This document shows positions 9,601-18,318 of a DNA stretch of 64,000 bases, piece after piece. Both the position numbers and the translations under genes were made by a program. The notes beneath the pieces are model-generated. The model was not told where the DNA came from. It saw only the letters and a list, made by a program, of their open reading frames with translations, and did no database searches. The DNA is taken from contig CANLVG010000006.1 in NCBI GenBank assembly GCA_947494565.1, positions 248,001 through 312,000 of the forward strand. The letters are read 5' to 3'. The number at the start of each line of letters is the position of its first letter. Within the stretch, counting starts at the first letter, position 1. Source of the stretch: an uncultured Flavobacteriaceae bacterium. GTDB taxonomy: Bacteria > Bacteroidota > Bacteroidia > Flavobacteriales > Flavobacteriaceae.

Positions 9601-10029
9601 ATCATTGTTGACGTCAACCATAGTGACCCCGGTGTTGAAGCCATCGTTGTGTATGATGCCCGCTTTCTGCGTTATATCACTAAATTCAAGACCGCCCCTA
9701 TTCAGGTACAGCTTATCCTCTCCTGAATTGGAGGTGAAGTACACGTCTACAAACCCATCTTCGTTAAGATCACCGACAGCAATACCTCCGCCAATGTAGG
9801 TATACATATATTGGTAGTAATTTGATTCTAGGGTCTCTTCCAAAGTATTCACAAAATCTATTTTTGATCGCTCTGGGGAAACTTCAGTGAACATTTTCCT
9901 TTGTGGATGTGCATTGACGCTACTCCCTTTTTTTGAACTCGATTTTTGACACGATTGAAAAAGAAAAAGGAGCAGTGCAAGGACCGGAAGAAAAAGTTTA
10001 GAAGATGGTGTTACTCTCTTATTGTACAT
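6658..10029 (-). CDS. FG-GAP/VCBS repeat lipoprotein with UnbV/ASPIC domain (CRTAC1 family)
   Basis: About 1123 residues from the ATG at 10029, which is followed by a lipoprotein signal (LFLFQSC). A longer frame opening with TTG at 10080 is possible but would bury the signal peptide. At least a dozen DxDxDG-like calcium loops (DLNEDGFVD, DYDKDGDLD, DLDNDGDLD, DADNDGDDD and others) mark two integrin-alpha-like beta-propellers, separated by an ASPIC/UnbV segment (RGFLSSVSNNLHFG...IIWPDG). Such proteins are common beside SusCD pairs. A surface glycan- or protein-binding role is inferred, with no enzymatic motif seen. It follows susD after a terminator-like hairpin and overlaps the TPR-LuxR start. 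Confidence 0.85.
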   Translation of the reverse strand: MYNKRVTPSSKLFLPVLALLLFLFQSCQKSSSKKGSSVNAHPQRKMFTEVSPERSKIDFVNTLEETLESNYYQYMYTYIGGGIAVGDLNEDGFVDVYFTSNSGEDKLYLNRGGLEFSDITQKAGIIHNDGFNTGVTMVDVNNDGMLDIYVSRGGWKDDNNKFANLLYMNNGDETFTEKAEEMGLADANRTIQTTFFDYDKDGDLDAYVSNTPDITSRTEVLDLEKIQKDPKTLELKGSDRLYQNDGSGHFTDVSKKAGLQNDIGFGLNPQVGDLNNDGWPDIYVCNDFNVPDLVYINNQNGSFTESRDQFFKHMSFNSMGSDMADIDNDGLLDLMTLDMNPADYVRSKTTMAMTSIEQFELMVNEGYHHQYMHNMLHMNNGNSTFSEVSKMAGMADTDWSWSILSADFDLDGFNDLFITNGVYRDVMDRDMLAETLDILKANQRKPTDEDFLQFAKMLPQQKLQNYFFRNKGDRTFEDVTDEWSDNKATFSNGAVYADLDNDGDLDVLVNNINDKATLLENHKMNPYERNYYLRVSLDGPRDNQYGVGTTVKLHFENDSVQVRTLVNTRGFLSSVSNNLHFGMGKHLKAKKMEIIWPDGKVQVLEDVMANQWLFMNHQFAEETEPVVSHSDEKIFEKVDSQILHEDPYFNDYAIQILLPHKLSQTGPGVAKGDINGDGLEDLFIGGGHNQSGQLLLGNKKGPFKPLNSDAFSKDKMYEDVGATFFDADNDGDDDLYVVSGSYEFMENPRLLVDRLYLNDGHGNFEKAADAIPEVGIAGSVIVPSDYDNDGDIDLFLGGRVITGRYPHPASSLLLINDGGRFTVQNDRLAPQLNSIGLVTDAQWVDLDNDTKTDLVITGEWMGVQVFLNQNNQLVRSDKYTTLSEAVGWWNELQVTDIDNDGDQDIIAGNLGLNYKFHASPEKPFEIYTSDFDLNGSQDIILAKEYQGKQVPVRGKTCMTQQLPYLAQKIPTYNEFATKDLKGIVGEELETALHYKATEFRSGIFLNNGNQDFSFIPFNNAVQQSPVNSIVFEDFDGDGLKDLLLAGNNHHSEVETTRSDAGIGTFLKGNGKGEFQPISFMKSGFFADKDVRDMVLFNSSKAKYVLVANNNDTHDLFKVKTSLK

Positions 10030-10120
10030 CGAAAAAGTGTCTGAATAGTAATGTTCTAAAATACGAATAATTAAAATCAAGGATGGGATCTAACCTTGCT
10101 TATTACATGAAGAATTGACT

Positions 10121-10155
10121 AAAAAAGCAAAGCGGTAAAGTATAAACCTTACCGC
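10121..10155 (-). terminator. Rho-independent-type hairpin after susD
   Basis: On the minus strand a 9-bp arm pair GCGGTAAGG / CTTTACCGC (one mismatch) with a 6-nt loop at 10155-10132 is followed by a T-rich tail containing TTTTTT. It lies 36 nt after the susD stop and before the FG-GAP gene. It would reduce transcription into the downstream genes rather than separate them, since no clear new promoter is seen. Confidence 0.6.
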
Positions 10156-10190
10156 CGTACTAAAACTAAAATAAACTAACTCAATTCTTA

Positions 10191-11804
10191 TTAATTCCCA
10201 AGATTTGGTAGCCTAGCTACTTCTCCTTCTGGAAGCGGTGCAAAGTAATTACTAGTGGATAGACCACCTAAAATCGGGTTTGAAGGAGCAGTAAGCGGTG
10301 TCGGTGTACCATTGCCATCTCCATCAAAAACGGTTCCTATAGAAACCCTTGGGTCTCTGGCGGTTCCACCTAAGGCCGCCTCGACTTGTTCTTTCCGTAC
10401 TAAATCGTTCCAACGCAGATATTCGCCGGCCAATTCCCATTTCCGTTCTTGGAATGCCAAGTCTTGAATGGTACCATCAGCTGCACTTACATCTGGAAGA
10501 CCTGCCCTGGTGCGTACGGCATTTAAGGCAGCCCATGCATCTGCTCCTGCGGATCCCGCTTCCCCTGAAGCTTCGGCATAGATCAATAATATTTCGGCAT
10601 ATCTCATAAAGTAATCATTTCTGTCACTTTGAAACCCTTGCCATGTGCCTTCCTCGAAAGGACCTACGATTTTTCGGAATACCGGATTTTGCTGATCCTT
10701 GAATTCTGTCCATGGTAACGAGTCAACGGGTGTGGTCGATGCATCGGAAATGATACTTCCGTCAGCGGCTAGAGGCATGGCTACATGATAGGTAGCATCT
10801 TTTCTTGGCCCTTCAGGAAAATCTTCAAAAAAGCGGATTTCGGCAAATGTCTCTTGCCAACCATTGGTCGGGGCACCGCTAGGAAGCCCTAATTTGCCAT
10901 GTTTACGATTCGCCAGACCACAAGGGGTACAATATGCAATGGTAAATAAAGATTCGGAATTGAACCTTCCGGCAATGGTATACAGACTGGCCATATCATC
11001 AACTAGCGCAAAACCATGTGCCCCGGCATTGTCCATGACTTGTTTCGCACTTGCCGCCGCCTCTGCATATTTACCAGCGTCTTTTACTGGAAACCCGGCC
11101 CAATCTAAATACAATCGAGCCAAAATAGCCCTAGCTGATCCTGCGTTCGGCCTTGAAGCCCCAACGTTTGTTGAAGTCGGAAGCAAAGATTCGGCCCGTA
11201 GCATATCGCTTTCGATTTGTTGATACACTTCTACTTGAGAGGCCAGTCCAATTTCTGGATCTACTTCAATGGAGAGGGGTAAGGGAATCCTACCGTGTAC
11301 ACGTGCCATTTGGTAGAACATCAATCCTCTTAAAAAATAGGTCTCTCCTGTAAATACATCTTGGGCTCCTTTTTCAGTCAACTCGACACCTTCTAAATTG
11401 GTCAGTACCGTGTTTGCCGCTAGTATCATCGAATAGACACCACGCCAGTTGGTGGCTGTTCTACCGTTGGATTGTACCACATTTCGTTGGTCGTATTCCC
11501 GGAAATCTGCCTTGTTACTGGCTCGGTGCGTGGTGATATCATCGCCTGACCAGCCATTGACATAAAAAGTGGTCATCCACGCCGCTGATCTTAACTGCCC
11601 ATAAATACCGTTTACGGCCAGTTCCAATTCGGCGATGTTATTGTAGGGAACAACGGCCAGTAATGCCTGAGTCGGGTCTTCTTCCAAATCAAACTGTTCA
11701 CAACTATTTATGGTCATGGAGAAAGCCAAGAGGCCCGCCATCCAGAGCTTCACTTTCATAGCGTTATAAAATTTCATTGTTTTCATATTTTGTATTTTTT
11801 TCAT
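10191..11804 (-). CDS. susD: SusD-like surface glycan-binding lipoprotein (RagB/SusD family)
   Basis: About 537 residues from ATG 11804. The longer TTG-started frame (11822) overlaps the susC stop and is less likely. A lipoprotein signal ends in TINSC. The body shows the SusD signature: an N-terminal TPR-like helical part (NNIAELELAVNGIYGQLR), the middle ARAILARLYLDWAG, and C-terminal FMRYAEILLIYAEA and WELAGEYLRWNDLVR. SusD proteins form the lid on the SusC channel and pass oligosaccharides into it. It follows susC directly, as in nearly all PULs. Ligand inferred as a red-algal galactan oligosaccharide from context. Confidence 0.95.
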   Translation of the reverse strand: MKKIQNMKTMKFYNAMKVKLWMAGLLAFSMTINSCEQFDLEEDPTQALLAVVPYNNIAELELAVNGIYGQLRSAAWMTTFYVNGWSGDDITTHRASNKADFREYDQRNVVQSNGRTATNWRGVYSMILAANTVLTNLEGVELTEKGAQDVFTGETYFLRGLMFYQMARVHGRIPLPLSIEVDPEIGLASQVEVYQQIESDMLRAESLLPTSTNVGASRPNAGSARAILARLYLDWAGFPVKDAGKYAEAAASAKQVMDNAGAHGFALVDDMASLYTIAGRFNSESLFTIAYCTPCGLANRKHGKLGLPSGAPTNGWQETFAEIRFFEDFPEGPRKDATYHVAMPLAADGSIISDASTTPVDSLPWTEFKDQQNPVFRKIVGPFEEGTWQGFQSDRNDYFMRYAEILLIYAEASGEAGSAGADAWAALNAVRTRAGLPDVSAADGTIQDLAFQERKWELAGEYLRWNDLVRKEQVEAALGGTARDPRVSIGTVFDGDGNGTPTPLTAPSNPILGGLSTSNYFAPLPEGEVARLPNLGN

Positions 11805-11811
11805 AGTTATA

Positions 11812-14800
11812 TTAAAACCCAACCTTTAAACCAATTGAAAGTGTTCTGGGGTTTGGATAGGCACCAATATTAATACCAGCAGCGGCATCTTCGTTTCCTT
11901 GATTATTAGTTCTTCTGGAAGTTGCTTCAGGGTCGTAGCCTGAGTAATCTGAAATCAAGAATAAGTTTTGACCACTAGCGTATATCTTTAGAGAGGTTCC
12001 TTCCAAGCCAGCGACATCTTGAATGGTGTAGCCTAGGGCCAAGTTGCTAAGCCTTATAAAATCACCTTTCTCCACATAGCGTGATGACTCGTATAAGTGG
12101 GCGAAGGCAGGGATGTCCGTCTCATTCGAGGCGGTCCAAGCGTTTACTTGGTCACTGGCCAAGAAGCTTCGAGAATCTCCAGCACCACCAGTGATACCAC
12201 CTTGCTGAATATTGTAGACATCAAATCCATGAACACCCTGAACGAAAACATTGAGGTCCCAGTTCTTATAATTGACAGAGTTGTTCCAACCCCACGTGAA
12301 GTCAGGGGTACCGTTACCAATGGCACCAAAGACGATCTGGTTGTCTTCGTCCAACAGGTATTTGGCATCACCAGGCACGGCCACTGGGTTTCCTTCTGAA
12401 TTCAACGGAATATCATCGGTTGTTTTCCAGGTACCCAGGAATGTCGCTCCGAAGAACTGACCTATGGGCTGTCCGACCTCAATTCCGTTAATGATGTTTC
12501 CTTGTCCCCCTGGAGCGGTAAATCGACCTTCAATACGCTCTAGTCCATCATAGAGCGAGGTAACCTCGTTTTTGACATAGGACATGGCGAAATTCGAATT
12601 CCAGTTCAAGTTATCAGTACTGATAATGTCATAACCGATGGTGAAATCGATACCGGTATTGTCCATCTCTCCTACATTACGACGAACCGTGATCTGTGAA
12701 TTGTTTCCACCAAAGGTATCGGGTAAGGCTACAGGTAAAAGAATATCCGTTGTTGTTTTTTGGTATCCCTCAACCGTAATGTTTCCACGACCATTGCTGA
12801 AGCCCAAATCAACACCTACATTAAACTGGCTTGTAGTCTCCCAGGTTAGATCGGGATTTCCGATTCTATTCAAACGGGTACCTGCTGTTGCTGAACTGCC
12901 ATCAAAGGCATAGCTATTAAAGGCCGGGGTGGTAAACGTATCGAAAGGATCTACATTCTGATTACCCACCTGTCCCCAACCTGCTCTTAGCTTTAAACTA
13001 CTAATGGCTTCTGAATCGCCAAGCATGTCATTAAAGCTGTAGGCCAATGCTACCGAAGGGAAAAAGCCCCAGCGGTTTTCTTCTCTAAATACGGAAGAGG
13101 CGTCATAACGACCAGTGGCGGTCAGAAATAGATTGTTATCTAAAATATACTCCGCACGAAGCATGAACGAAGATAATTCTCTTGGGGCAAAACTATTATT
13201 CACGGTTTGCCCAGAATTTGGGGCCAATTCCGCGAAATAGAAATTCTTGCCATCCAATGTTAAGTCATTGGCATTGTAACCATTAACTATACGTTTAGCA
13301 TTAGTATATTCCTGAACTCCGGTCAATTTGATGTCGTGCTTTCCAAACTCTTTTTGCCATGTCAGGATATTGGTCAATTGAAAAGAGGTGAATTTATCGT
13401 TGCTGAATGAAGTATGCGGCAATTGGTCGTCGCCTACTTCCACCGCATATCGCTGTACATTGAAGTTGTTCAACTGCGAACCCAGGGTCATTGAATACGA
13501 CAGGTTGTCGGTAATGTCATATTTTAGGTTAAGTGCCCCGTTCAATCGCTCATTGATGTCACGAATGTCCGTATCCATTAAGGTCCTGACCGGATTATCA
13601 TTCAATGAGGCTATACCTTTTAATGATCTAATGTTGTAATTGCCATCCGCATCGAATACCGGTGTTGTAGGATCCCAAGTCAATGCCTTATAGATAAAGC
13701 TACCTTGCCCGTTGCCAAATCGTTGTACATTGTTCTTTAGTTCGGCCCGGATAGCAAAAATATTCAACCCCACCTTGAGTCTGTCGGAGACTTGGGCATC
13801 GATATTGGAACGAACTGAAAGTTGTTGTAATCCGGTGTTGATAACCACACCTTCTTCATCCCGATAATTACCGGATAGGAAATAACTCAGTTTTCCCTCT
13901 GAACCGCTAGCCGAAATCTGTAAATTCTCGCTTATTCCGGTTCGCAACAATTCATCTTGGTAATTTGTCCCTCCATTTGCAGCCAAATTAGAGATTTCCG
14001 CATCGGAAAAAATAGGACTCCCACCCGTTTGTGTTCTTCTTAGGTTTTCGATTCTAGCAAACTCATCGGGATTATCTGCCAATGTCGGTAAAAATCTTGG
14101 TACACTAGAGATAGTTGTAAAGAAATCAACACCTATCCTACCTTTTCCTGAGCCTCTTTTTGTTGTAATGATGATTACCCCGTTTGAACCTCTTACCCCG
14201 TAAATCGCAGTTGCCGATGCATCTTTTAAGATGTCCATGGTTGCAATGTCATTCGGGTTGATAGTGGTGAGGTCCGCACCTTGTATTCCGTCAATAACCA
14301 CCAACGGGCTATTATCACCTTCTATGGAGTTGATACCTCGAATACGTACTTTGATCGCTCCACCTGGCTGTCCGTTCGCTCGGGCTACAGTTACACCGGC
14401 AGCTCTACCTTGTAAGGCTTCTTCAACCCTTGTGACCGGTTGATCTTCAAAGGCCTCGGTGGTTACCCTTGAAACAGCACCGGTAAGGTCACTTTTCTTG
14501 GCCGTTCCATAACCGATAACGATTACCTCATCTAATTGACTGGCATCCTCCGCCAATTGAACGTTGATTGTAGTTTGATTTCCAACGGTGACGTTTTGTG
14601 TTGCGTAACCTAAGTAGGAGAAAACAAGTACGGCATCAGATGGGACATCAATGGTGAAATTACCATCAAAATCGGTTTGCGTACCATCTGTAGTACCCTG
14701 CACAACAATGTTCGCACCCGGTACGGGTCCCCCAGTCTCGTCAGTTACTGTTCCTGTAACCGTTTGCTGTGCCATAGCGCTTTGCATACTCAAAAGCACT

Positions 14801-14862
14801 AAAAACAGCCCTGTCAGGAAGCATTGTTTTAAAAGTTTGAAGAATTGTTTTTTCATAATCAT
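11812..14862 (-). CDS. susC: SusC-like TonB-dependent oligosaccharide transporter
   Basis: A 1016-residue outer-membrane receptor with a signal peptide (ending SAMAQQ), an N-terminal carboxypeptidase-D-regulatory-like domain (about 33-110, VTGTVTDETGGPVPGANIVVQG), a TonB-box-like DEVIVIGYG, a plug domain (LQGRAAGVTV...VRIRGINS...IYGVRGSNGVIIITT) and a 22-strand barrel ending in GLKVGF. This is the standard SusC architecture for energy-dependent import of glycan fragments. It is the first gene of the susC-susD-FG-GAP-regulator operon and is preceded by a double copy of the PUL promoter motif. Confidence 0.95.
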   Translation of the reverse strand: MIMKKQFFKLLKQCFLTGLFLVLLSMQSAMAQQTVTGTVTDETGGPVPGANIVVQGTTDGTQTDFDGNFTIDVPSDAVLVFSYLGYATQNVTVGNQTTINVQLAEDASQLDEVIVIGYGTAKKSDLTGAVSRVTTEAFEDQPVTRVEEALQGRAAGVTVARANGQPGGAIKVRIRGINSIEGDNSPLVVIDGIQGADLTTINPNDIATMDILKDASATAIYGVRGSNGVIIITTKRGSGKGRIGVDFFTTISSVPRFLPTLADNPDEFARIENLRRTQTGGSPIFSDAEISNLAANGGTNYQDELLRTGISENLQISASGSEGKLSYFLSGNYRDEEGVVINTGLQQLSVRSNIDAQVSDRLKVGLNIFAIRAELKNNVQRFGNGQGSFIYKALTWDPTTPVFDADGNYNIRSLKGIASLNDNPVRTLMDTDIRDINERLNGALNLKYDITDNLSYSMTLGSQLNNFNVQRYAVEVGDDQLPHTSFSNDKFTSFQLTNILTWQKEFGKHDIKLTGVQEYTNAKRIVNGYNANDLTLDGKNFYFAELAPNSGQTVNNSFAPRELSSFMLRAEYILDNNLFLTATGRYDASSVFREENRWGFFPSVALAYSFNDMLGDSEAISSLKLRAGWGQVGNQNVDPFDTFTTPAFNSYAFDGSSATAGTRLNRIGNPDLTWETTSQFNVGVDLGFSNGRGNITVEGYQKTTTDILLPVALPDTFGGNNSQITVRRNVGEMDNTGIDFTIGYDIISTDNLNWNSNFAMSYVKNEVTSLYDGLERIEGRFTAPGGQGNIINGIEVGQPIGQFFGATFLGTWKTTDDIPLNSEGNPVAVPGDAKYLLDEDNQIVFGAIGNGTPDFTWGWNNSVNYKNWDLNVFVQGVHGFDVYNIQQGGITGGAGDSRSFLASDQVNAWTASNETDIPAFAHLYESSRYVEKGDFIRLSNLALGYTIQDVAGLEGTSLKIYASGQNLFLISDYSGYDPEATSRRTNNQGNEDAAAGINIGAYPNPRTLSIGLKVGF

Positions 14863-15449
14863 TGGTTTAAGTTGAAATAGTTCTGAGTTAAAAAATATTT
14901 TTAGGGTCGGTTCTTTTTGTTGAAAAATAGTATGGTATTCTTAAATTTTTACCACTTGAATGTTGATTCCGCAATTTGATTTAAGTAAAACTAAGAATAG
15001 TGCATCACCATAATAAAAATCGCACTAGACTAAAACTAGACAAAGGCGACAGTCCGCTGATTTTCTAGAATTTTAACATTTTCGAGACATCATTGACAGC
15101 ATTATTGACTTTCGCGGTGTTAGAATTTAACATTGTTTGTATGTCATTCGTTATTCAATACATTTAGTGTACCTAGACAATTCGATAACGTACACCAACA
15201 AATGTGATGAACTTTAATCCGGTACCAGTGAACAAATGGTTCCTAGTGTATTACAAATGATTTTAATATTGCTTTAACAAAAAATATCCTCTTGAAATGT
15301 TCTTTTTCATTAAAGTGGCTATGTTCGACTGTTTAAAATTAGCGAGTAGTATCTGTTTCAAATGAACTGCCATTAACCAATGGTGGCACTATTTTAACAA
15401 GGGAAATGATCGGCTTTGGTGGGTAGGTGTCGAAATGTACTAGAAGTGA
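14863..15449. other. Intergenic region between GntP permease and susC
   Basis: 587 nt, AT-rich, with no credible gene on either strand. It holds the susC promoter (14986-15043) and an isolated extra CTAGACAA word at 15173-15180 that has no matching -7 element at the usual distance. The remaining part, 15190-15449, shows nothing I can name. The susC leader downstream of the proposed promoter is about 120 nt. Confidence 0.6.
14986..15043 (-). promoter_or_regulatory. susC promoter with tandem TCTAG half-sites
   Basis: On the minus strand, TCTAG (15040-15036) and TCTAG (15029-15025) are exact repeats 11 bp apart, then 31 nt, then TAGTTTTA (14993-14986), a -7-like element. This is the most perfect copy of the motif, placed before the transporter operon that usually responds most strongly to substrate. 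Confidence 0.6.
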
Positions 15450-16745
15450 CTATTTGAAAAGGAAGAGTACAAAAACCATAAGTCCGCCAAATATGGAGAC
15501 TACCGCGGTTAGTACACTAAAGGTCTTCAGCAATTTGGTCGTACCGATGTCATGTACTTCCTTGAACAACCAAAAAAAACTACTGTTTACGTGTATAACC
15601 CCTAATGAGCCAGCACCAATGGCAGCAGCCGTCAATTCAGGGGGGAGACTACCATTGGCAATAATGGGTGCCATAATCGAAGCGGTGGTAATCAATGAGA
15701 CCGTAATAGAACCGGTAACGGTAGTAAACATAAAACTCAATAGAAAAGGCAACAGGATTCCGAAGGCTGACCATCCACTCGCATCGGGCAATAGCGCATT
15801 TACGATTTCCGTATCCTTGATTACCTGACCAAAGGCACCTCCGGTTCCGGTAATCAATATAACCGTTGCCGACTTAGCACCTGCTGTTTGAAAGAAGTCA
15901 TTCAATTTTTTTGAGAAGCCCTTCCGTTCTAACAGGGGCAGCGCGAAAACGACGCCGATAAGGAGTGCCCAAACCGGATTTTTGATAAAAGCTATAATCG
16001 CCGTATCCGAAGAAAACAGATTTCCCATTCCCATCAAGATCAGTGGTATAAGTAGTGCTATGAAGGGCAAAGCGCGCTTTGGGCCGTGTATCGTTTTTTT
16101 GTCGCCTTCATCCACAAGGAGTCTTTTACTAAGCGGAAGGGCGAGGTGGTGTCTGTTGAATTTTATCCAGAGCAATCCTCCAACGACCGCAACTAGGCCA
16201 ACGGTCACATTAATCGGTATCATTCCGCCAATATCGGTTTCCAAGATGGCCGCTACGGCTAGCGGTCCCGGGGTTGGAGGAATCAAGGCATGCGCAACAG
16301 TCAAACTACTGGCCAGAGAAAGGCCTAATACAAGCACCGAATGTCCTGATTTACGCGATAGGGCAATGATGGTTGGCAACAGCGTCAGATAGGCGACATC
16401 GACAAAAACGGGAATACCGACTAGAAAACCGATAACGGCCATGGCCAGGGGCAGTCGCTTGATTCCAAAAACCTTGATGACGCTATCCGCAATTACATCG
16501 GCACCACCGGTTACCGCTAAAATCTCGCCCAATAAGGTGCCAAAAAGGATGACTAGGCCAATCCATTTTAGCGTATTGCCGAAGCCGCTTAAAAGGCTTT
16601 CCGTAACGGCCTCTACCGAACCACCGGAAGACAGTCCCAAAATCAAACCGGCAATCAGCAATGCTGGAATCGGATGCACTTTTAGTATCGTAATCGCGAC
16701 TATGAGCAATACGATACATCCGATTAAAACAGCAAGGCCGGTCAT
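15450..16745 (-). CDS. GntP-family gluconate/sugar-acid:H+ symporter
   Basis: 431 residues, almost wholly hydrophobic, with 12 or more membrane segments and GntP family motifs: the FGTLLGEILAVTGGADVIA region near residue 70 and the PPTPGPLAVA loop near 155. The family imports gluconate, galactonate, 2-keto-3-deoxygluconate or glycerate with protons. Stop-to-start distance from the sulfatase upstream is 7 nt, so it is the last gene of the sulfatase operon. Uptake of a released uronate or aldonate, or export of a surplus sugar acid, is inferred. Confidence 0.85.
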   Translation of the reverse strand: MTGLAVLIGCIVLLIVAITILKVHPIPALLIAGLILGLSSGGSVEAVTESLLSGFGNTLKWIGLVILFGTLLGEILAVTGGADVIADSVIKVFGIKRLPLAMAVIGFLVGIPVFVDVAYLTLLPTIIALSRKSGHSVLVLGLSLASSLTVAHALIPPTPGPLAVAAILETDIGGMIPINVTVGLVAVVGGLLWIKFNRHHLALPLSKRLLVDEGDKKTIHGPKRALPFIALLIPLILMGMGNLFSSDTAIIAFIKNPVWALLIGVVFALPLLERKGFSKKLNDFFQTAGAKSATVILITGTGGAFGQVIKDTEIVNALLPDASGWSAFGILLPFLLSFMFTTVTGSITVSLITTASIMAPIIANGSLPPELTAAAIGAGSLGVIHVNSSFFWLFKEVHDIGTTKLLKTFSVLTAVVSIFGGLMVFVLFLFK

Positions 16746-16752
16746 TTATTCC

Positions 16753-18303
16753 CTATTTTAATTCCAGTTGTTCCACGCTCATCTGCTCCGTGCCACGAAT
16801 GGCCTCATAGGCTTTGATCATTTGTTGTAATTTTTCGGGATTGGTTTTCGCCAAATTATTTTGCTGACCGATATCTTCCTTCAGGTTATATAGTAAGTAC
16901 ACATCGGAATTCGCCAACTCGATATTCACCTGTGTATTGATTTGGGGTCCGTCATAGGGTGGGATCATTGCCCAATCGCCCTGTCGAAAAGCGGTTCTTG
17001 AAGTCGCTTCGATAACCATTTGCTCACGCCCCTCTTGACCTTGTCCCAAGAACAAATCCAATAACTCTTGACTATCATCCGTTCTTTCGTTGCTATCGAC
17101 CAATGCGGCAATAGAAGAAAACAGGTCGAGTTGAGAAACCATCGCATCGGAAACACCGGAACTGATCTTACCTTTCCAATAGGTAAAGAAGGGAACGCGG
17201 GTACCCGCTTCGAATAAGCTATACTTTCCCCCACGGAGCACGCCTGCAGGGGTGTGGTCTCCTAATTTTTCTACCGAGTCATCATAATATCCGTCGTTTA
17301 CAACAGGCCCATTATCACTGGAAAATACAATAAGGGTGTTTTCCAACAGCCCTTCAGCTTCCAAGGTTTTAATAAACTCCCCGACCATCCAATCGGCCTC
17401 TACGATAACATCACCTCTTGGTCCCATTCCTGAAGAACCAACAAAACGTGCGTGAGGCGTTCGGGGAACATGCGGTTGCTGTAAGGCGTAATATAGAAAA
17501 AAGGGCTCGTCTTTATGCTTCTTCACATAGGTCTGGGCCTCGGTCAAAAAGTAATCCGCCATATCCTCATCAACCCATTTGGCGACCTCGCCTCCTTTCA
17601 TAAAGCCGATGCGGGGTATTCCGTTTACAATACTATTATTATGTCCATGGTGCCATTTCATTTTGAGCATTTCAGGATTTTCGAGCCCGGTGGGTTCCCC
17701 TTCAAAATTCTCTTGATAATTCACCTCAATGGGATCGTTTGGATCGAGATTGACGACATGTCCATTTTCAATATAAACCGTGGGTACCCTATCTTGGGTA
17801 GCGGCCAGAATGTTGCTGTAATCAAATCCCACTTCGTTAGGACCCGGGCTGATTCGTTCGTTCCAATTGACATTACCGGTACCAAGACCTAAGTGCCATT
17901 TTCCAACAATGCCCGTATGATACCCTTGCTTTTTCAACATCTTCGGAATCGTATTCTGCGCTGTGTCGATAATCAGAGGTGCTGTACCCGGAAGTATTTT
18001 AGCCTGTTCGTTCCTCCAAGGATATATGCCCGTGAGTAGTGCATATCTGCTGGGTGTGCAAGTAGCGGAGGAAGCATAACCGTTGGTGAATCGCATTCCG
18101 CCATTGGCCAATCGATCAAGATTGGGTGTTTTCAATGCCGTAGCTCCATAAGCGCCCAACTCTCCATACCCCAGGTCATCGGCATAAATGATGACGATGT
18201 TAGGTTTGGTTATCTCTTTGGGGGTTTCTACGCTTCTCTTTTCCTCTTTACACGATACAAAGGCCAGCAAAAAACCGACACTGATTAGGATATTTTTTTT
18301 CAT
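16753..18303 (-). CDS. Cys-type type I sulfatase (arylsulfatase A-like), exported lipoprotein
   Basis: 516 residues from ATG 18303. A frame opening with TTG at 18318 would only add five residues before the true lipoprotein signal (LLAFVSC). Metal-binding NIVIIYADDLGYGELG opens the alkaline-phosphatase-like fold. The formylglycine motif is C82-T-P-S-R86, followed by GIYPWR and GKWHLGLG. FSSDNGPV holds further metal ligands. The S1 family subgroup cannot be fixed by eye, but the long insert between GKWHLG and the second metal site resembles galactose/N-acetylgalactosamine 6-sulfatases. It is 15 nt after the preceding sulfatase and 7 nt before GntP. Confidence 0.9.
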   Translation of the reverse strand: MKKNILISVGFLLAFVSCKEEKRSVETPKEITKPNIVIIYADDLGYGELGAYGATALKTPNLDRLANGGMRFTNGYASSATCTPSRYALLTGIYPWRNEQAKILPGTAPLIIDTAQNTIPKMLKKQGYHTGIVGKWHLGLGTGNVNWNERISPGPNEVGFDYSNILAATQDRVPTVYIENGHVVNLDPNDPIEVNYQENFEGEPTGLENPEMLKMKWHHGHNNSIVNGIPRIGFMKGGEVAKWVDEDMADYFLTEAQTYVKKHKDEPFFLYYALQQPHVPRTPHARFVGSSGMGPRGDVIVEADWMVGEFIKTLEAEGLLENTLIVFSSDNGPVVNDGYYDDSVEKLGDHTPAGVLRGGKYSLFEAGTRVPFFTYWKGKISSGVSDAMVSQLDLFSSIAALVDSNERTDDSQELLDLFLGQGQEGREQMVIEATSRTAFRQGDWAMIPPYDGPQINTQVNIELANSDVYLLYNLKEDIGQQNNLAKTNPEKLQQMIKAYEAIRGTEQMSVEQLELK

Positions 18304-18318
18304 GCTGTGGTATTTCAA

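Noticed and set aside
15173-15180. Additional CTAGACAA word upstream of susC
   Set aside because: No second half-site 11 bp away and no -7 element at 31-32 nt, so it is not counted as a promoter of the TCTAG group.
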